This document shows, piece by piece, positions 15,601-24,482 of a DNA stretch of 57,024 nucleotides; position 1 is the stretch's first letter; the number at the start of each line of letters is the position of its first letter. The position numbers were made by a program, and so were the translations under genes. Below the pieces are notes generated by a model. The model searched no databases. It was not told the DNA's origin and saw nothing but the letters and a program-made list of their open reading frames with translations. The DNA comes from Eggerthellaceae bacterium (GTDB taxonomy: Bacteria > Actinomycetota > Coriobacteriia > Coriobacteriales > Eggerthellaceae): positions 1 to 57,024 of the forward strand of contig JAFUCC010000105.1 in the NCBI GenBank assembly GCA_017459925.1. The letters are read 5' to 3'.

Positions 15601-16773
15601 ATGACCGCTGACTACATATCGCTGCTCGCCATCGTCGCTGCGGCCGTCATCTGCCCGATCATCGCGCAGATCGTGCCGAAGAAGATCATTCCCGAAGCCG
15701 TGTTGCTGCTGCTTGCCGGCGCCATCTTCGGGCCCAACATGGTCGGCACGATACAAGACGACCAGACCATCCAGTTCATGGCTAAGCTCGGCCTGGCGTT
15801 CCAGTTCCTCATCGCGGGTTACGAAATCGATCCGAAGCTGCTCACGGGCAAGCGCGGCATGAAGGGCCTGGCCACGTGGGCCGTCACGTTCGTGCTCGCG
15901 CTGTGTGCGGCAGCCTTGCTGTTCGACCCGGCTGACAACTTCATGGCCTTCGCGGCCGTTGCCATCGCTATGACGTCCACGGCGCTCGGCACGCTCATCG
16001 GCATCATGAAGGAGCGCGGACTCGAGGGCACGGCGCTCGGCGACAACATCATGTCCTACGGCGTGTGGGGCCAGCTGTGCCCGGTCATCGCGATTGCGCT
16101 GCTGCTTTCGACACGCCGTGCCTACCAGACGCTGATCGTGCTGGCGGTCCTGGTCGGGATCTGCGTCCTCGTGGCGCTCGGCACCCGCCGCGTCAAGAAC
16201 CGCGGCGGCAAGCTCATGCAGATCATCGAGGCAAAGGGCGACTCGTCTTCGCAGTTGTTCGTGCGCTGCGCCGTGCTGCTGCTCGTCGTGCTCGTCGCGG
16301 CTGCATCGGTGTTCAGCCTCGACGTCATTTTAGGCGCGTTCGCCGCCGGCTTCGTGCTGCGCTTCATCTTGCCGGAAGGTCATCAGCGCACCGACGACAA
16401 GCTCAACGCCATCGCCTACGGGTTCTTCATCCCCATCTTCTTCGTGGAATCGGGCATGAAGATCGACCTGCTCTCGGTCGGCGCCGCCCCAACGCGCCTC
16501 GTCATCGTGGTTCTCGCACTCGTCGTCGTGCGCGCGCTGCCCGCGTTTGTGGCGCAGTCGCTGGGGAAAGGCAAGAAGCTTTCGGTGCGCAACCGCGCAG
16601 CCGTTTCAGCGTACATCACCACGGCGCTTTCCATCATCGTAGCCGTTTCCTCGACCGCGGTCGATGCCGGCGCCCTCACGCAAGCCGGCGCTTCGCTCAT
16701 GATCTCCGGCGCCGCCATATCGGTGTTCCTCATGCCGCTGCTCGCTCAGGTTCTCTCCGAACCTGAGGAATAG
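15601..16773 (+). CDS. Cation:proton antiporter (CPA2/NhaP-KefB-like membrane domain)
   Basis: The 390-aa integral membrane protein has eleven to twelve hydrophobic segments and the Na+/H+-exchanger pattern: AVLLLLAGAIFGPNMVG early, LAFQFLIAGYEIDPKLL, and a central segment VAIAMTSTALGTLIGI. IPIFFVESGMKIDLL follows, like the KefB/CPA2 IFF-x-x-x-G-x pattern, and AAVSAYITTALSIIVAV near the end. There is no C-terminal TrkA-N regulatory domain, as in the shorter CPA2 members. It likely exchanges Na+ or K+ for protons across the inner membrane. It is probably co-transcribed with the phosphoesterase 32 nt upstream. Confidence 0.88.
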   Translation: MTADYISLLAIVAAAVICPIIAQIVPKKIIPEAVLLLLAGAIFGPNMVGTIQDDQTIQFMAKLGLAFQFLIAGYEIDPKLLTGKRGMKGLATWAVTFVLALCAAALLFDPADNFMAFAAVAIAMTSTALGTLIGIMKERGLEGTALGDNIMSYGVWGQLCPVIAIALLLSTRRAYQTLIVLAVLVGICVLVALGTRRVKNRGGKLMQIIEAKGDSSSQLFVRCAVLLLVVLVAAASVFSLDVILGAFAAGFVLRFILPEGHQRTDDKLNAIAYGFFIPIFFVESGMKIDLLSVGAAPTRLVIVVLALVVVRALPAFVAQSLGKGKKLSVRNRAAVSAYITTALSIIVAVSSTAVDAGALTQAGASLMISGAAISVFLMPLLAQVLSEPEE

Positions 16774-17174
16774 CACGCTGCGTGTCCGCCCGCAGGGGCG
16801 CGATTCATCCGCTTGCTTTCGAATGCGGATTCTTAAGCCCCGCGAAGAGATGCTAACGTGCCAAAGCGACCAGGCCATCGCCGTCAATACAGGACAGTGT
16901 AATCACGGCCGACATTGGGCAAGCGTCCCACAACGGCGTATTGTTGCCACCATGATGGATTCGTGGCAGGAATTGCTTGAACAGAATCAAAACGTGGCAA
17001 AAACGAATGGAAGCGAATGGAGAATGACATGTTTTGCCGGTTCCGCATCGTCATTTCTATTCTGCTTGGACGATTCTTGCCGCGAAGTCTCGAAGATGGC
17101 AAGAATGGGTCGTTCCGTTTGGTTGTCAAGTAAGAAGTAGCCGTTGTGCAACGCGTATGCGAATCTGACTGCGC
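16774..17174. other. Intergenic, no convincing gene
   Basis: This 400-bp stretch, more AT-rich than its flanks, has no reading frame with a good start and coding-like composition. It contains a fragment GGGGCGCGATTCATC (16796-) that resembles part of the hairpin after hemL. An imperfect stem ATTCTTGCC...GGCAAGAAT (17073-17106) could terminate the leftward QueG-like gene. Confidence 0.5.
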
Positions 17175-18017
17175 TTACAGAGATACAGCGGTGGGAATGC
17201 GCGTTTCGCACGGCACGCGCAGCTGGCATTTTCCGCAGCCGTAACGGGGTTTGAATCGGATCTTCGACTCCTCCAGGTAAGCCCAGCACGTCTGGAAGTC
17301 TTTGCCGTGCTCGACCGAAAGGGCGTCAACGGGGCAGCGCGTCGTGCACGCTCCGCAACGGATGCAATATGCATACGGATCCTCGCCGTATGGCCGTTCG
17401 GTTGGATCGAGCTCGGCTGTCGTGATAATGCTGCCAAAGCGCCCCGATTTACCCGCTTCTGTGATGAGGTGCGCGGTCAGGCCGAACGTTCCGAGTCCGC
17501 ATGTGAATGCGACGTGGCGTTCCGACCAGCTGCTGGTGAACATCGGACGACCGACGGCGTCTTCCGGTTCGCGCTTGTTGATGACCAGGGACGGCTCGAG
17601 CGCGGGTATGCAAACGGCATGCCCTTCTTCCTGGAACCATCCCGCCACCAGGCGATCTGTCGCATGTATGAAGTCGTGCCCTTCGATTCGGCCGTGCAGC
17701 CAAGGACCCGATGGGATGCCCAGGTTCTCCCCGTTGCTGCGTCGCACGTCTTTCGTGTGCGGGTAGAAGATGGAGATGACGCTCTTCGCCCCGGGCAGCC
17801 AATCGCCGGGGAGGCGGAAAGCATCGCCCAGGATGTGGTCGGAGTTGCGAATGGTCTCGAAGAGGGGGTCGTCGGCACGCGCCACTCCCACAAGCGGGGC
17901 GTCCCACATGCGCATGCCGACGATGTCCTCGCTCAGTGCCCATTCCGGTTGAATCGCGTTCTCGGGGCTCGCGAGCACGTACGCTCTGAGCCGGTCACGT
18001 AATTCCGTTGTGTTCAT
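17175..18017 (-). CDS. QueG-like 4Fe-4S reductase (epoxyqueuosine reductase-related)
   Basis: The ~280-aa protein resembles QueG and related cobalamin/Fe-S reductases. After an N-terminal ~200-residue domain come CIRCGACTTRCPVDAL (Cys218, 221, 224, 228), Cys244, and YGCGKCQLRVPC (Cys261, 264, 270), which can hold two [4Fe-4S] clusters. QueG reduces epoxyqueuosine in tRNA to queuosine, but many shorter homologues are of unknown function, and the RFGSIITTAEL segment fits either. I chose ATG 18017 because AGGAG lies 8 nt upstream; GTG 18026 is in frame. The gene is convergent with the antiporter and 33 nt downstream of the dehydrogenase on the same strand. Confidence 0.75.
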   Translation of the reverse strand: MNTTELRDRLRAYVLASPENAIQPEWALSEDIVGMRMWDAPLVGVARADDPLFETIRNSDHILGDAFRLPGDWLPGAKSVISIFYPHTKDVRRSNGENLGIPSGPWLHGRIEGHDFIHATDRLVAGWFQEEGHAVCIPALEPSLVINKREPEDAVGRPMFTSSWSERHVAFTCGLGTFGLTAHLITEAGKSGRFGSIITTAELDPTERPYGEDPYAYCIRCGACTTRCPVDALSVEHGKDFQTCWAYLEESKIRFKPRYGCGKCQLRVPCETRIPTAVSL

Positions 18018-18050
18018 GCCGACCACTCCTGGGCGGGGTTTCGTCAGGTA

Positions 18051-18986
18051 TTAGTTGTACTTGTAGAAGCCCTCGCCGGCGTTGATGCCGGTCTTGCCAG
18101 CGTCGATCTTCTCCTTCAGCTTCGCGGCGATCTTGCCGGGGGTCGACTCGGGGTCGGCGGCAGCCGGGTTCATGGTGACGATGTTGTAGGCGGTAACGAG
18201 CCCCACGACGTCCAGGATGCGGAACGGGCCGTTCGGCGCGCCGGTGGCCAGCGTCCAGGTCTTGTCGATGGTCTCGGGGTCGGCCACGTCGTTGGCGTAG
18301 AGCGCCTCGGCGGCGGACAGGAACGGCACGAGCATGCTGTTCAGGATGTAGCCGGGCTGCTCCTTCTTCAGGCACAGCGGCACCATGCGGATGTCCTCGG
18401 CGAACTTGACGATCTGGTCGTAGTACTGCTGGTCGGTGCCGGCGTGGCCCATGACCTCGGCGGTGTTGCCCGCCCAGATGTTGTTGGCGAAGTGCAGCGC
18501 CAGGAACTTCGCGGGACGGCCGGTGGCCTCGGCGAACTGGCTCGGCAGCAGCGTGGAGGAATTCGTCACCAGGATGGTCTTCTCGGGGATGTGCTTTTGC
18601 AGCTCGGTGTAGAACTCGACTTTCTGCGCGGGGTCTTCGGCTACAGCCTCGATGACCAGGTCGGCGTCACCGAACGCCTCGTCCCAGTCGCACGTCAGCT
18701 TGATGCCCGCGCGGGCGGGGGCAACCTTAGCGCACAGCGCGTCGAGTTCCTCGGCCGTGGCGCCCTCGTCGGACAGGCCGCGGGCGCGCGCCGCCGGATT
18801 GGCCTTGGTCGCCTGCAGCGTGGCCTCGTAAATGCCGGCGAAGCGGTCGAGCTTCGGGGCGCAGCGCTCGATCGAACCCTCGCTGCGCAGCCAGATGGCA
18901 ACCTCGAAGCCGCAATAGGCGCTTTGAAGCGCGATCTGGCTTCCCAATACGCCGCCACCTGCAACGGTCACTTTCTTGATGGTCAT
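18051..18986 (-). CDS. 3-hydroxyacyl-CoA dehydrogenase (3-hydroxybutyryl-CoA type)
   Basis: The 311-aa protein starts MTIKKVTVAGGGVLGSQIAL, an NAD-binding Rossmann loop. It contains VIEAVAEDPAQKVEFYTEL, LVTNSSTLLPSQ and FLALHFANNIW (the family's catalytic-histidine region), and ends in the helical substrate domain with INAGEGFYKYN. It oxidises 3-hydroxyacyl-CoA with NAD or, in anaerobes, reduces acetoacetyl-CoA. The start has AAGGAGG 6 nt upstream. No partner thiolase or crotonase is nearby, so its pathway is not shown here. The QueG-like gene follows after 33 nt, possibly in the same transcript. Confidence 0.9.
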   Translation of the reverse strand: MTIKKVTVAGGGVLGSQIALQSAYCGFEVAIWLRSEGSIERCAPKLDRFAGIYEATLQATKANPAARARGLSDEGATAEELDALCAKVAPARAGIKLTCDWDEAFGDADLVIEAVAEDPAQKVEFYTELQKHIPEKTILVTNSSTLLPSQFAEATGRPAKFLALHFANNIWAGNTAEVMGHAGTDQQYYDQIVKFAEDIRMVPLCLKKEQPGYILNSMLVPFLSAAEALYANDVADPETIDKTWTLATGAPNGPFRILDVVGLVTAYNIVTMNPAAADPESTPGKIAAKLKEKIDAGKTGINAGEGFYKYN

Positions 18987-19300
18987 GCTTGCCTCCTTGC
19001 TGTTCCAAATGCTTCGTCCAATCGGTGCGAAAGCAATCGGGCGCCGAGTTCGCGATGCTTCGGACACCCGTTTTGCCAACGATGACAACATACACCAATA
19101 ATTGCGGAAACGGGCGAGGATGACGCAACCTTGTCGAATAAGATGATGCATTCGCTGCTCCTTGTTTGCGATTCGTGCGCCGCACTTGCCAGAAGCGGCG
19201 TTCCCACAAATCTCCCTAGTGCAAAAACACCTTGCTGACCAGGTGTTTTCATGGCAGAATAGCTGGTGCTGTTTTCAGTGGGGCAGAAAGAGGGAACGAA
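18987..19300. promoter_or_regulatory. Divergent intergenic region with an operator-like palindrome
   Basis: This 314-bp gap lies between the leftward dehydrogenase and the rightward MFS gene. AAAACACCT (19224-19232) and AGGTGTTTT (19241-19249) form a perfect inverted repeat with an 8-bp spacer upstream of the MFS start, suitable as a dimeric repressor site. I see no gene in it. Confidence 0.5.
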
Positions 19301-20530
19301 GTGGGGAAGATGGACGAGTGGCTGGTGGAACCGCAGCCGCGGCTGGGCGTCGTCGGCTTGCTCGTGCTGCTCGTCATGGGCTCGCTCGTTGCGCCGCTTT
19401 CCCTCGACATGTACACGCCGGCGGTTCCCGGCATGGCGGAGTACTTCTCGACGACTGACGAGATCGTGAACCTCACGCTCGTGGGCTACTACCTGTTCCT
19501 CGCCGTGGGGCTGCTCATCTTCGGGCCGCTTTCCGACAAGTACGGGCGCAAGCCGGTGCTTGTGGCGGGCATGGCGGCGTACTGCGCATCCAGCGTGGTG
19601 TGCGCGCTGTCCGCAAGCATCTGGATGCTCGTTGCCGCGCGCGTGGTGCAGGCGCTTGGCTCCGGTGCCATGAGCGCGGTGTGCACGGCGGTCGTGAAGG
19701 ATGCCGTGCGCGAGGACATGCGCGAGAGGATGCTTGCCATCATCCAGGTGATGTTCGTCATCGGGCCGGTTGCGGCGCCCATCATCGGCGCGGGCATCCT
19801 GGCCGTCACCGACTGGCGCGGCACGTTCTGGACGCTCGCGCTCATATCCGCCGCAGAGCTTGTCATGGCGTTGCTCTTCCGGGAGACGTTGCCTGTCGAG
19901 AAGCGCCTCGGCGTGGGCGTGTTCGCGACGCTCGGGCACCTGGCCGTGGTGGCGCGCAATCCCGGGTTCACGGCGTTTTTGCTCATCACGAGCGCGTGGG
20001 AGCTCGGCTACATGGGATACGTTTCGGTCGGCTCGTACATCTACATCGAGTACTTCGGGTTCCCGCCCGTCGGCTACAGCCTGTTCTTCGCGGTGGCGGC
20101 GCTCACGTGCGCCATCGGCCCCGTGGCGTGGCTGCGCATCTCGCGGTTCACGACGAAGCGGAAGTTCACGACGATCGCCATCATCGCGTCGCTGGCAATC
20201 GGGGTGGGGGAGTTCGTGCTCGGCCCCGCGGGCGCGTTCGTGTTCTGCGCGCTGTTCATGGCCTTCGCGTTCTTCGAGTCGGCCGTGCGCCCCTATGCGG
20301 TGAACGTGTTGCTGTCCCAGCAGGAAAACGACACCGGGTCTGCGTCGGCGCTCATCAACTTCACGCGCACGTTCATGGGGGTCATCGGCATGTTCGCCGT
20401 GGTGGCCCCGGTGTTTTCCGACTACATTTCTGCGGTTGCCTGGCTCATGGCCGGCGGCATGGCCCTCGCGCTTGTCGGCTGGGTCGCCCTGCTTCGCTCG
20501 TCTGCGCCCCTTAAGGGCGTTAAGGATTAA
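19301..20530 (+). CDS. MFS drug-resistance transporter (Bcr/CflA-like)
   Basis: The ~409-aa membrane protein has twelve hydrophobic segments. The first half carries PLSLDMYTPAVPGMAEYF (the Bcr/CflA first-helix signature), LIFGPLSDKYGRKPVL (MFS motif A), and VARVVQALGSGAMSAV-like and FVIGPVAAPIIGAGIL segments (antiporter motif C type). It likely expels small drugs or metabolites by proton antiport. GTG 19301, with AGAGGG six bases upstream, is the likely start; ATG 19310 is the alternative. The gene ends convergently with the MarR gene, overlapping it by 11 bp. Confidence 0.9.
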   Translation: MGKMDEWLVEPQPRLGVVGLLVLLVMGSLVAPLSLDMYTPAVPGMAEYFSTTDEIVNLTLVGYYLFLAVGLLIFGPLSDKYGRKPVLVAGMAAYCASSVVCALSASIWMLVAARVVQALGSGAMSAVCTAVVKDAVREDMRERMLAIIQVMFVIGPVAAPIIGAGILAVTDWRGTFWTLALISAAELVMALLFRETLPVEKRLGVGVFATLGHLAVVARNPGFTAFLLITSAWELGYMGYVSVGSYIYIEYFGFPPVGYSLFFAVAALTCAIGPVAWLRISRFTTKRKFTTIAIIASLAIGVGEFVLGPAGAFVFCALFMAFAFFESAVRPYAVNVLLSQQENDTGSASALINFTRTFMGVIGMFAVVAPVFSDYISAVAWLMAGGMALALVGWVALLRSSAPLKGVKD

Positions 20531-21395
20531 CGCCCCCGCGTTCTTTTTGCAGGGAGCTCACCATGATCATGGCGGCGTCTTTGTACACGTCGCGTTCGCG
20601 CCGGGTGGATTCGCGAATGCCGGTGGTGAAGACCCCCTCGACTCCTTGCAGCGCTCGGGCGTAGAGCTCCCGTCCAGCAGGGGTGAGCGAGATTTCGGAC
20701 ACCCGCCTGTCGGCGCCAGGGCGTGTCCGAATGACGTACCCGGCGGCTTCGAGGCCGCGTAAGGCGTGGGCGATGCTGGCGGGCGCAAGCAGCAGCGCGT
20801 GGGAGAGGGTTCCTGGCCGGCTTGTCCCGCCTTGCCGATCGATCTCGAAGAGCACGCGGAACTGGCTCAGCGATAACCCGCATTCATATGTAGAGCTTGT
20901 CAAAAAATGTTCGACGGTTAAAAAGGCATGAAGGGTCTCGAATGCCGAGAAGAAGTGCCCATCGCGTATGCGCACGTTTTCGGGCGTGGCTTGGTTCGTG
21001 ACGATTGACCCTATGTCGATGGTCGCTTTCAGGTGCGGCGGCAGCGGCGAAAAGTACCGTTCGTGCGCGCTCGCTAGCACGATATCGGCGTCGCGCGAGA
21101 TGTCCACTCCCGTCTTCGTGATGCCGAGGTGCCGAGGTGATGTTCCGTTGCCGCCACGCGAAACAAGGCCCTTATCAGCGAGTTTGTTGGCCGCAATGGT
21201 GATAGATGCGGGGCTGGCTTGCAGGATGCGCGCAAGCGGCGACGGGTCTATTCCGTCGACATGGTCGGCAAGGTACGCAAACATGCGGTACTCGAGCAAT
21301 CCCAGCCCGCATTCATCGCGCAGTGCGAAAGACGCCTGCCCGATGTAGGCGAGCACGTACGTCATGAGGTCCGATGTCGTGAAAAGCTCCGTCAC
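20520..21395 (-). CDS. Tandem (double) MarR-type transcriptional regulator 1
   Basis: The ~291-aa protein contains two winged-helix MarR-like domains in one chain. Domain 1 runs from LALRDECGLGLLEYRMFAYL through PLARILQASPASITIAANKL to the ISRDADIVLASAHE region. Domain 2 starts at YECGLSLSQFRVLFEID, has LSHALLLAPASIAHALRGLE and the wing TRPGADRRVSEISLTPAGREL. Normal MarR proteins have one such domain and dimerise; here one polypeptide could form the pair. It is divergent from the molybdoenzyme at 21562 and is paralogous to 38445-39293, which has the same position beside another molybdoenzyme. GTG 21395 is chosen by alignment to that paralogue; GTG 21428 is possible. Confidence 0.82.
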   Translation of the reverse strand: MTELFTTSDLMTYVLAYIGQASFALRDECGLGLLEYRMFAYLADHVDGIDPSPLARILQASPASITIAANKLADKGLVSRGGNGTSPRHLGITKTGVDISRDADIVLASAHERYFSPLPPHLKATIDIGSIVTNQATPENVRIRDGHFFSAFETLHAFLTVEHFLTSSTYECGLSLSQFRVLFEIDRQGGTSRPGTLSHALLLAPASIAHALRGLEAAGYVIRTRPGADRRVSEISLTPAGRELYARALQGVEGVFTTGIRESTRRERDVYKDAAMIMVSSLQKERGGVNP

Positions 21396-21432
21396 GGATC
21401 CTCGCTTTCCCCTTGCGCCACTGCGCACAACA

Positions 21433-21469
21433 TTTTAACTGCCGAAGTAAATGTAGTCTACTTTTGTCA
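21433..21469. promoter_or_regulatory. Shared 37-bp element in divergent promoter 1
   Basis: Between the double-MarR gene and the molybdoenzyme lies TTTTAACTGCCGAAGTAAAT continuing with GTAGTCTACTTTTGTCA. It aligns without gaps to 39328-39364, at the same place beside the paralogous pair, with most positions identical. The core AAGTA...TACTT is an inverted repeat, as expected for a MarR-type operator overlapping the promoter. Confidence 0.65.
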
Positions 21470-21561
21470 TGTTATTCGCGCGCAGGCGTGGGATGCGTCG
21501 CGCGCGTCAGGAGCGTCCGGTTTACGGGCGCAAGGCAAGCGAGAGAGAAGGGGGAACCGCC

Positions 21562-23952
21562 ATGAGCGAAGAGACTTTCGTGTGCACCGCCTGCCCTGGT
21601 TGGGGCGACCACGAGTACTGCGCGCTCAAGACCATCGTAAAGGACGGCAAGATTCTTCGCACCGAGCGCATCCAGTACACGGGTCCGGAAGCGAACGAGG
21701 GCTACATCTGCACAAAGGGAGTCGCTGCTGCACGTCAGCCCTACAACCCTGACCGCATCATGGGTCCGATGAAGCGCATCGGCGAACGCGGTGAGGGCAA
21801 GTGGGAGCAGATCAGCTGGGACCAGGCGCTCGACGAGATCGCCGAGAAGATGCTCGAGATCCGCGACAACTACGGCTCCGAGGCCATCGGCTTCTGGAAC
21901 CTCGCCGCATCGGTGCCGCCGACCTACGGCGTGCACAACCTGATGAACGCCCGCTTCATCAACACGTGGGGCGGCGTGAACCCCGTGTACCAGTACGGCA
22001 TCGACGACGGCCCGGTGTACGCGGCTTACTACATGTACGGCTCCATGCCGGGCTTGTACTTCCTCACATCGCCGTTCAACTTCGACAGTTCCAACGTCAT
22101 CTTCGTCATCGGCGCCAACCCGGTGGAAAACCAGCAGCGCGTCGTGAACCATCTGGTGACGGCTCGCAAGAACGGCTGCAAGATCATCGACATCGGCCTC
22201 ATCTACGACGGCACGGCGGCCTTCGCCGACCAGTTCGTGGGCGTGAAGCCCGGCAGCGACCCGGCGCTTTTGCTGGGCATGGCCCGCATCATCGTCGAGA
22301 ACGGCTGGCACAATCCCGAGTACTTGCTCGAGAAGTCGACGGCGGCGTTCCTCGTCCGCAAGGACAACGGCCAGTTCTACCGTACGGCCGACGGCAACCG
22401 CGCTGTGTGGGACCTGGCCACCGGCACGGTTGGCGAGTGCGTCGACGGCGTCATCACGGTTGGCGCCGACGAGCCCGCGCTCGAGGGCTGCTACATCATC
22501 GACGGCGTCGAGGTGTGGACCGCGTTCGAGGCCATGAAGGCCGAATACGCCAAGTACACCGACGAGTGCGTGCAGGAAATCACCGGCGTTGAGCCCGAGG
22601 TGCTGCACCAGCTGGCGTACGACTACTCGCACGCCGATGGCAAGGCCTACCTCATGGGCGCGCTCGGCCTGCGCTACATGAACCAGGGCGAGAGCTACCG
22701 CGCCATGTACGTGCTGGCCACGCTCACCGGCCAGCAGGGTTATCCTGGTGCGGGCGTCACCTCGGCGCTCATGACCACCGAGTATCCCGCGCAGCTCAAC
22801 GACGAGCCGATCAAGAACCCGTTCCTCGGCGACCCCGAGAAGAGCCCCGTGCGCGACGTCAAGCTCATCGACTTCTACGAGGGCGTTAAGGCCGGCAAGT
22901 ACAAGGGCCTCATCAAGACGTCGGGCAACCCGCTGCACAATGCGCCGAACCGCGGCCTGTGGCTTAACGACATCATCCCGAACCTCGATCTGATCGTCGA
23001 CTTCGACATCTGGCTGACCGACACCGGCGAGTACGCCGACTACGTGCTGCCCGACTGCATGCCGTTCGAGCGCGAAGAGATCATCATGAGCGCGTGCTAC
23101 GGCCACATCGTGCTGCAGGAGCCGGCCATCGAGCCGGTCGCCGACGCGCGCAACGCCGTTGACTTCTTCAGCGGCCTGGCCAAGCGCGTGGGCCTGGGCG
23201 AGTACTTCGACAAGACCACCGAGGAGTGGCTCGAGGAGCGCCTTAAGACCGACTATCCGCCCATCGCGATGATCGACCCGCCGCTGACCATGGAGCGCCT
23301 GCACAAGGAGAAGATCGTCCGCATGGCCATCCCCGACGAGCCGAAGTTCGATCCGCTGGCCAACCCGCCCGCGACGCCCTCCGGCCGTATCGAGGTGTAC
23401 AACGAGTCGCTTTACGAGCTGGGTCACCAGGTGGCGACTTACATGCCGCCTTACGAAGCGCAGGGCAACCGCGACCCGAAGTACCCCTACCAGTTCTTCA
23501 CCGGGCGCCAGCGCTTCTTCATGCAGTCGATGTACACCGACGACCCGCTGATGATCAAGATGTCGGGCGGTCATCCGACCATCCGCATCAACCCGAAGGA
23601 CGCTGCCGAGAAGGGCATCGTGGAAGCCGAGAAGGTCGAGGTCTACAACGACCGCGGCCACATGGTCGCGCCCGCGCGCCTCGATGAGGCGGTGCCTCCC
23701 GGAACCATCCAAGCGTGGTTCGGCTGGCGCCATAAGCACTACGAGGAGGGCATGTACTCCGAGATGCTGCTGCCGCTTTCGAGCCACGAGGCGACTGACC
23801 AGAACCCGCTCGCCGTTCAATGGTGGAACGACTACGTGGCCGATGTCCCCGAGGGCACGCCGGGCTCGATCCACATCGCATCGGGCGTGTGGGACACCAT
23901 CTGGGACTGCTCGTGCAACATCCGCAAGCTTTCCGAGCGCGAGGAGGCGTAA
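21562..23952 (+). CDS. Molybdopterin-dependent oxidoreductase, large subunit (DMSO reductase superfamily)
   Basis: The 796-aa protein begins MSEETFVCTACPGWGDHEYC with no twin-arginine signal, so it should be cytoplasmic. The N-terminal cluster cysteines are unusually spaced: Cys8-x2-Cys11-x8-Cys20-x29-Cys50. WEQISWDQALDEIAEKM is the superfamily's molybdopterin-domain start. FVIGANPVENQQRVV, VGVKPGSDPALLLGMA, YADYVLPDCMPFERE and the C-terminal cap near RINPKDAAEKGI follow. The ferredoxin subunit starts 3 nt downstream. It lacks the features of nitrate or formate enzymes; acetylene-hydratase/transhydroxylase or catechol-dehydroxylase relatives are possible. The substrate is unknown. Confidence 0.88.
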   Translation: MSEETFVCTACPGWGDHEYCALKTIVKDGKILRTERIQYTGPEANEGYICTKGVAAARQPYNPDRIMGPMKRIGERGEGKWEQISWDQALDEIAEKMLEIRDNYGSEAIGFWNLAASVPPTYGVHNLMNARFINTWGGVNPVYQYGIDDGPVYAAYYMYGSMPGLYFLTSPFNFDSSNVIFVIGANPVENQQRVVNHLVTARKNGCKIIDIGLIYDGTAAFADQFVGVKPGSDPALLLGMARIIVENGWHNPEYLLEKSTAAFLVRKDNGQFYRTADGNRAVWDLATGTVGECVDGVITVGADEPALEGCYIIDGVEVWTAFEAMKAEYAKYTDECVQEITGVEPEVLHQLAYDYSHADGKAYLMGALGLRYMNQGESYRAMYVLATLTGQQGYPGAGVTSALMTTEYPAQLNDEPIKNPFLGDPEKSPVRDVKLIDFYEGVKAGKYKGLIKTSGNPLHNAPNRGLWLNDIIPNLDLIVDFDIWLTDTGEYADYVLPDCMPFEREEIIMSACYGHIVLQEPAIEPVADARNAVDFFSGLAKRVGLGEYFDKTTEEWLEERLKTDYPPIAMIDPPLTMERLHKEKIVRMAIPDEPKFDPLANPPATPSGRIEVYNESLYELGHQVATYMPPYEAQGNRDPKYPYQFFTGRQRFFMQSMYTDDPLMIKMSGGHPTIRINPKDAAEKGIVEAEKVEVYNDRGHMVAPARLDEAVPPGTIQAWFGWRHKHYEEGMYSEMLLPLSSHEATDQNPLAVQWWNDYVADVPEGTPGSIHIASGVWDTIWDCSCNIRKLSEREEA

Positions 23953-23955
23953 ATC

Positions 23956-24381
23956 ATGGCTGCTAACGATATCCTAGTTGACCTTGAATGCTGCACCGGC
24001 TGCTGGACCTGCGCGTTCTCGTGCAAGGTGGGGCACGGTTTGGCCGATGACGATTGGCGCGTCGTCGCCCGCACGCTCGGTTCGGGCGAGGGCATCGACA
24101 AGCCCGCGGGCACGTGGGGCGACCTGCACATGGAATGGATGCCCGTGTGGGCCACCAAATGCATGCGTTGCGGCCCCAACAAGTGCACCGAGAGCTACCC
24201 CGAGCCGTTCTGCGTGCACAACTGCCCGACCGGCGCATTGTCGTTCGGCGATTTGGAAGACCCCGAGTCCGATAACGCGAAGAAGGCCGCCGAGCTGAAG
24301 GCGAGCGGCAGGCGCTTCTTTCAGATTCCCGAGTTCGAGGGCGGACGTCAAGGCGTCCAGTATGTGAATCGCAAGAAGTAG
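23956..24381 (+). CDS. 4Fe-4S ferredoxin-type small subunit of molybdoenzyme 1
   Basis: The 141-aa protein has CCTGCWTCAFSC (cluster motif at residues 12-23), CMRCGPNKC (69-77), and a later C...NCPTGAL (87-94). This is enough for two [4Fe-4S] clusters rather than the four of DmsB-type subunits. There is no signal peptide or membrane anchor, so the complex is soluble and cytoplasmic and must take electrons from a soluble donor. It starts 3 nt after the large-subunit stop, with GAGGAGG just upstream, and is followed by a strong terminator. Confidence 0.88.
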   Translation: MAANDILVDLECCTGCWTCAFSCKVGHGLADDDWRVVARTLGSGEGIDKPAGTWGDLHMEWMPVWATKCMRCGPNKCTESYPEPFCVHNCPTGALSFGDLEDPESDNAKKAAELKASGRRFFQIPEFEGGRQGVQYVNRKK

Positions 24382-24400
24382 TCCTTCGTTGCAGAATGCG

Positions 24401-24435
24401 AAGGCCCGCAGCACGTCAGCGCTGCGGGCCTTTTT
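24401..24435 (+). terminator. Rho-independent terminator after molybdoenzyme 1
   Basis: AAGGCCCGCAGC pairs with GCTGCGGGCCTT (loop ACGTCAGC), followed by TTTTT. It closes the two-gene operon. Confidence 0.9.
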
Positions 24436-24482
24436 GCGAGAGGGGGCTCATAGGCGACATGTCAGCGCAGGTTCGCCACTGA

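Noticed and set aside
18051-19151. A longer start for the 3-hydroxyacyl-CoA dehydrogenase
   Set aside because: The extension reads through promoter-like DNA; MTIKKVTVAGGG at 18986 has AAGGAGG and the expected Rossmann start.
21472-23874. An 800-codon minus-strand frame opposite molybdoenzyme 1
   Set aside because: Shadow of the real gene by composition and lack of any recognisable motif.
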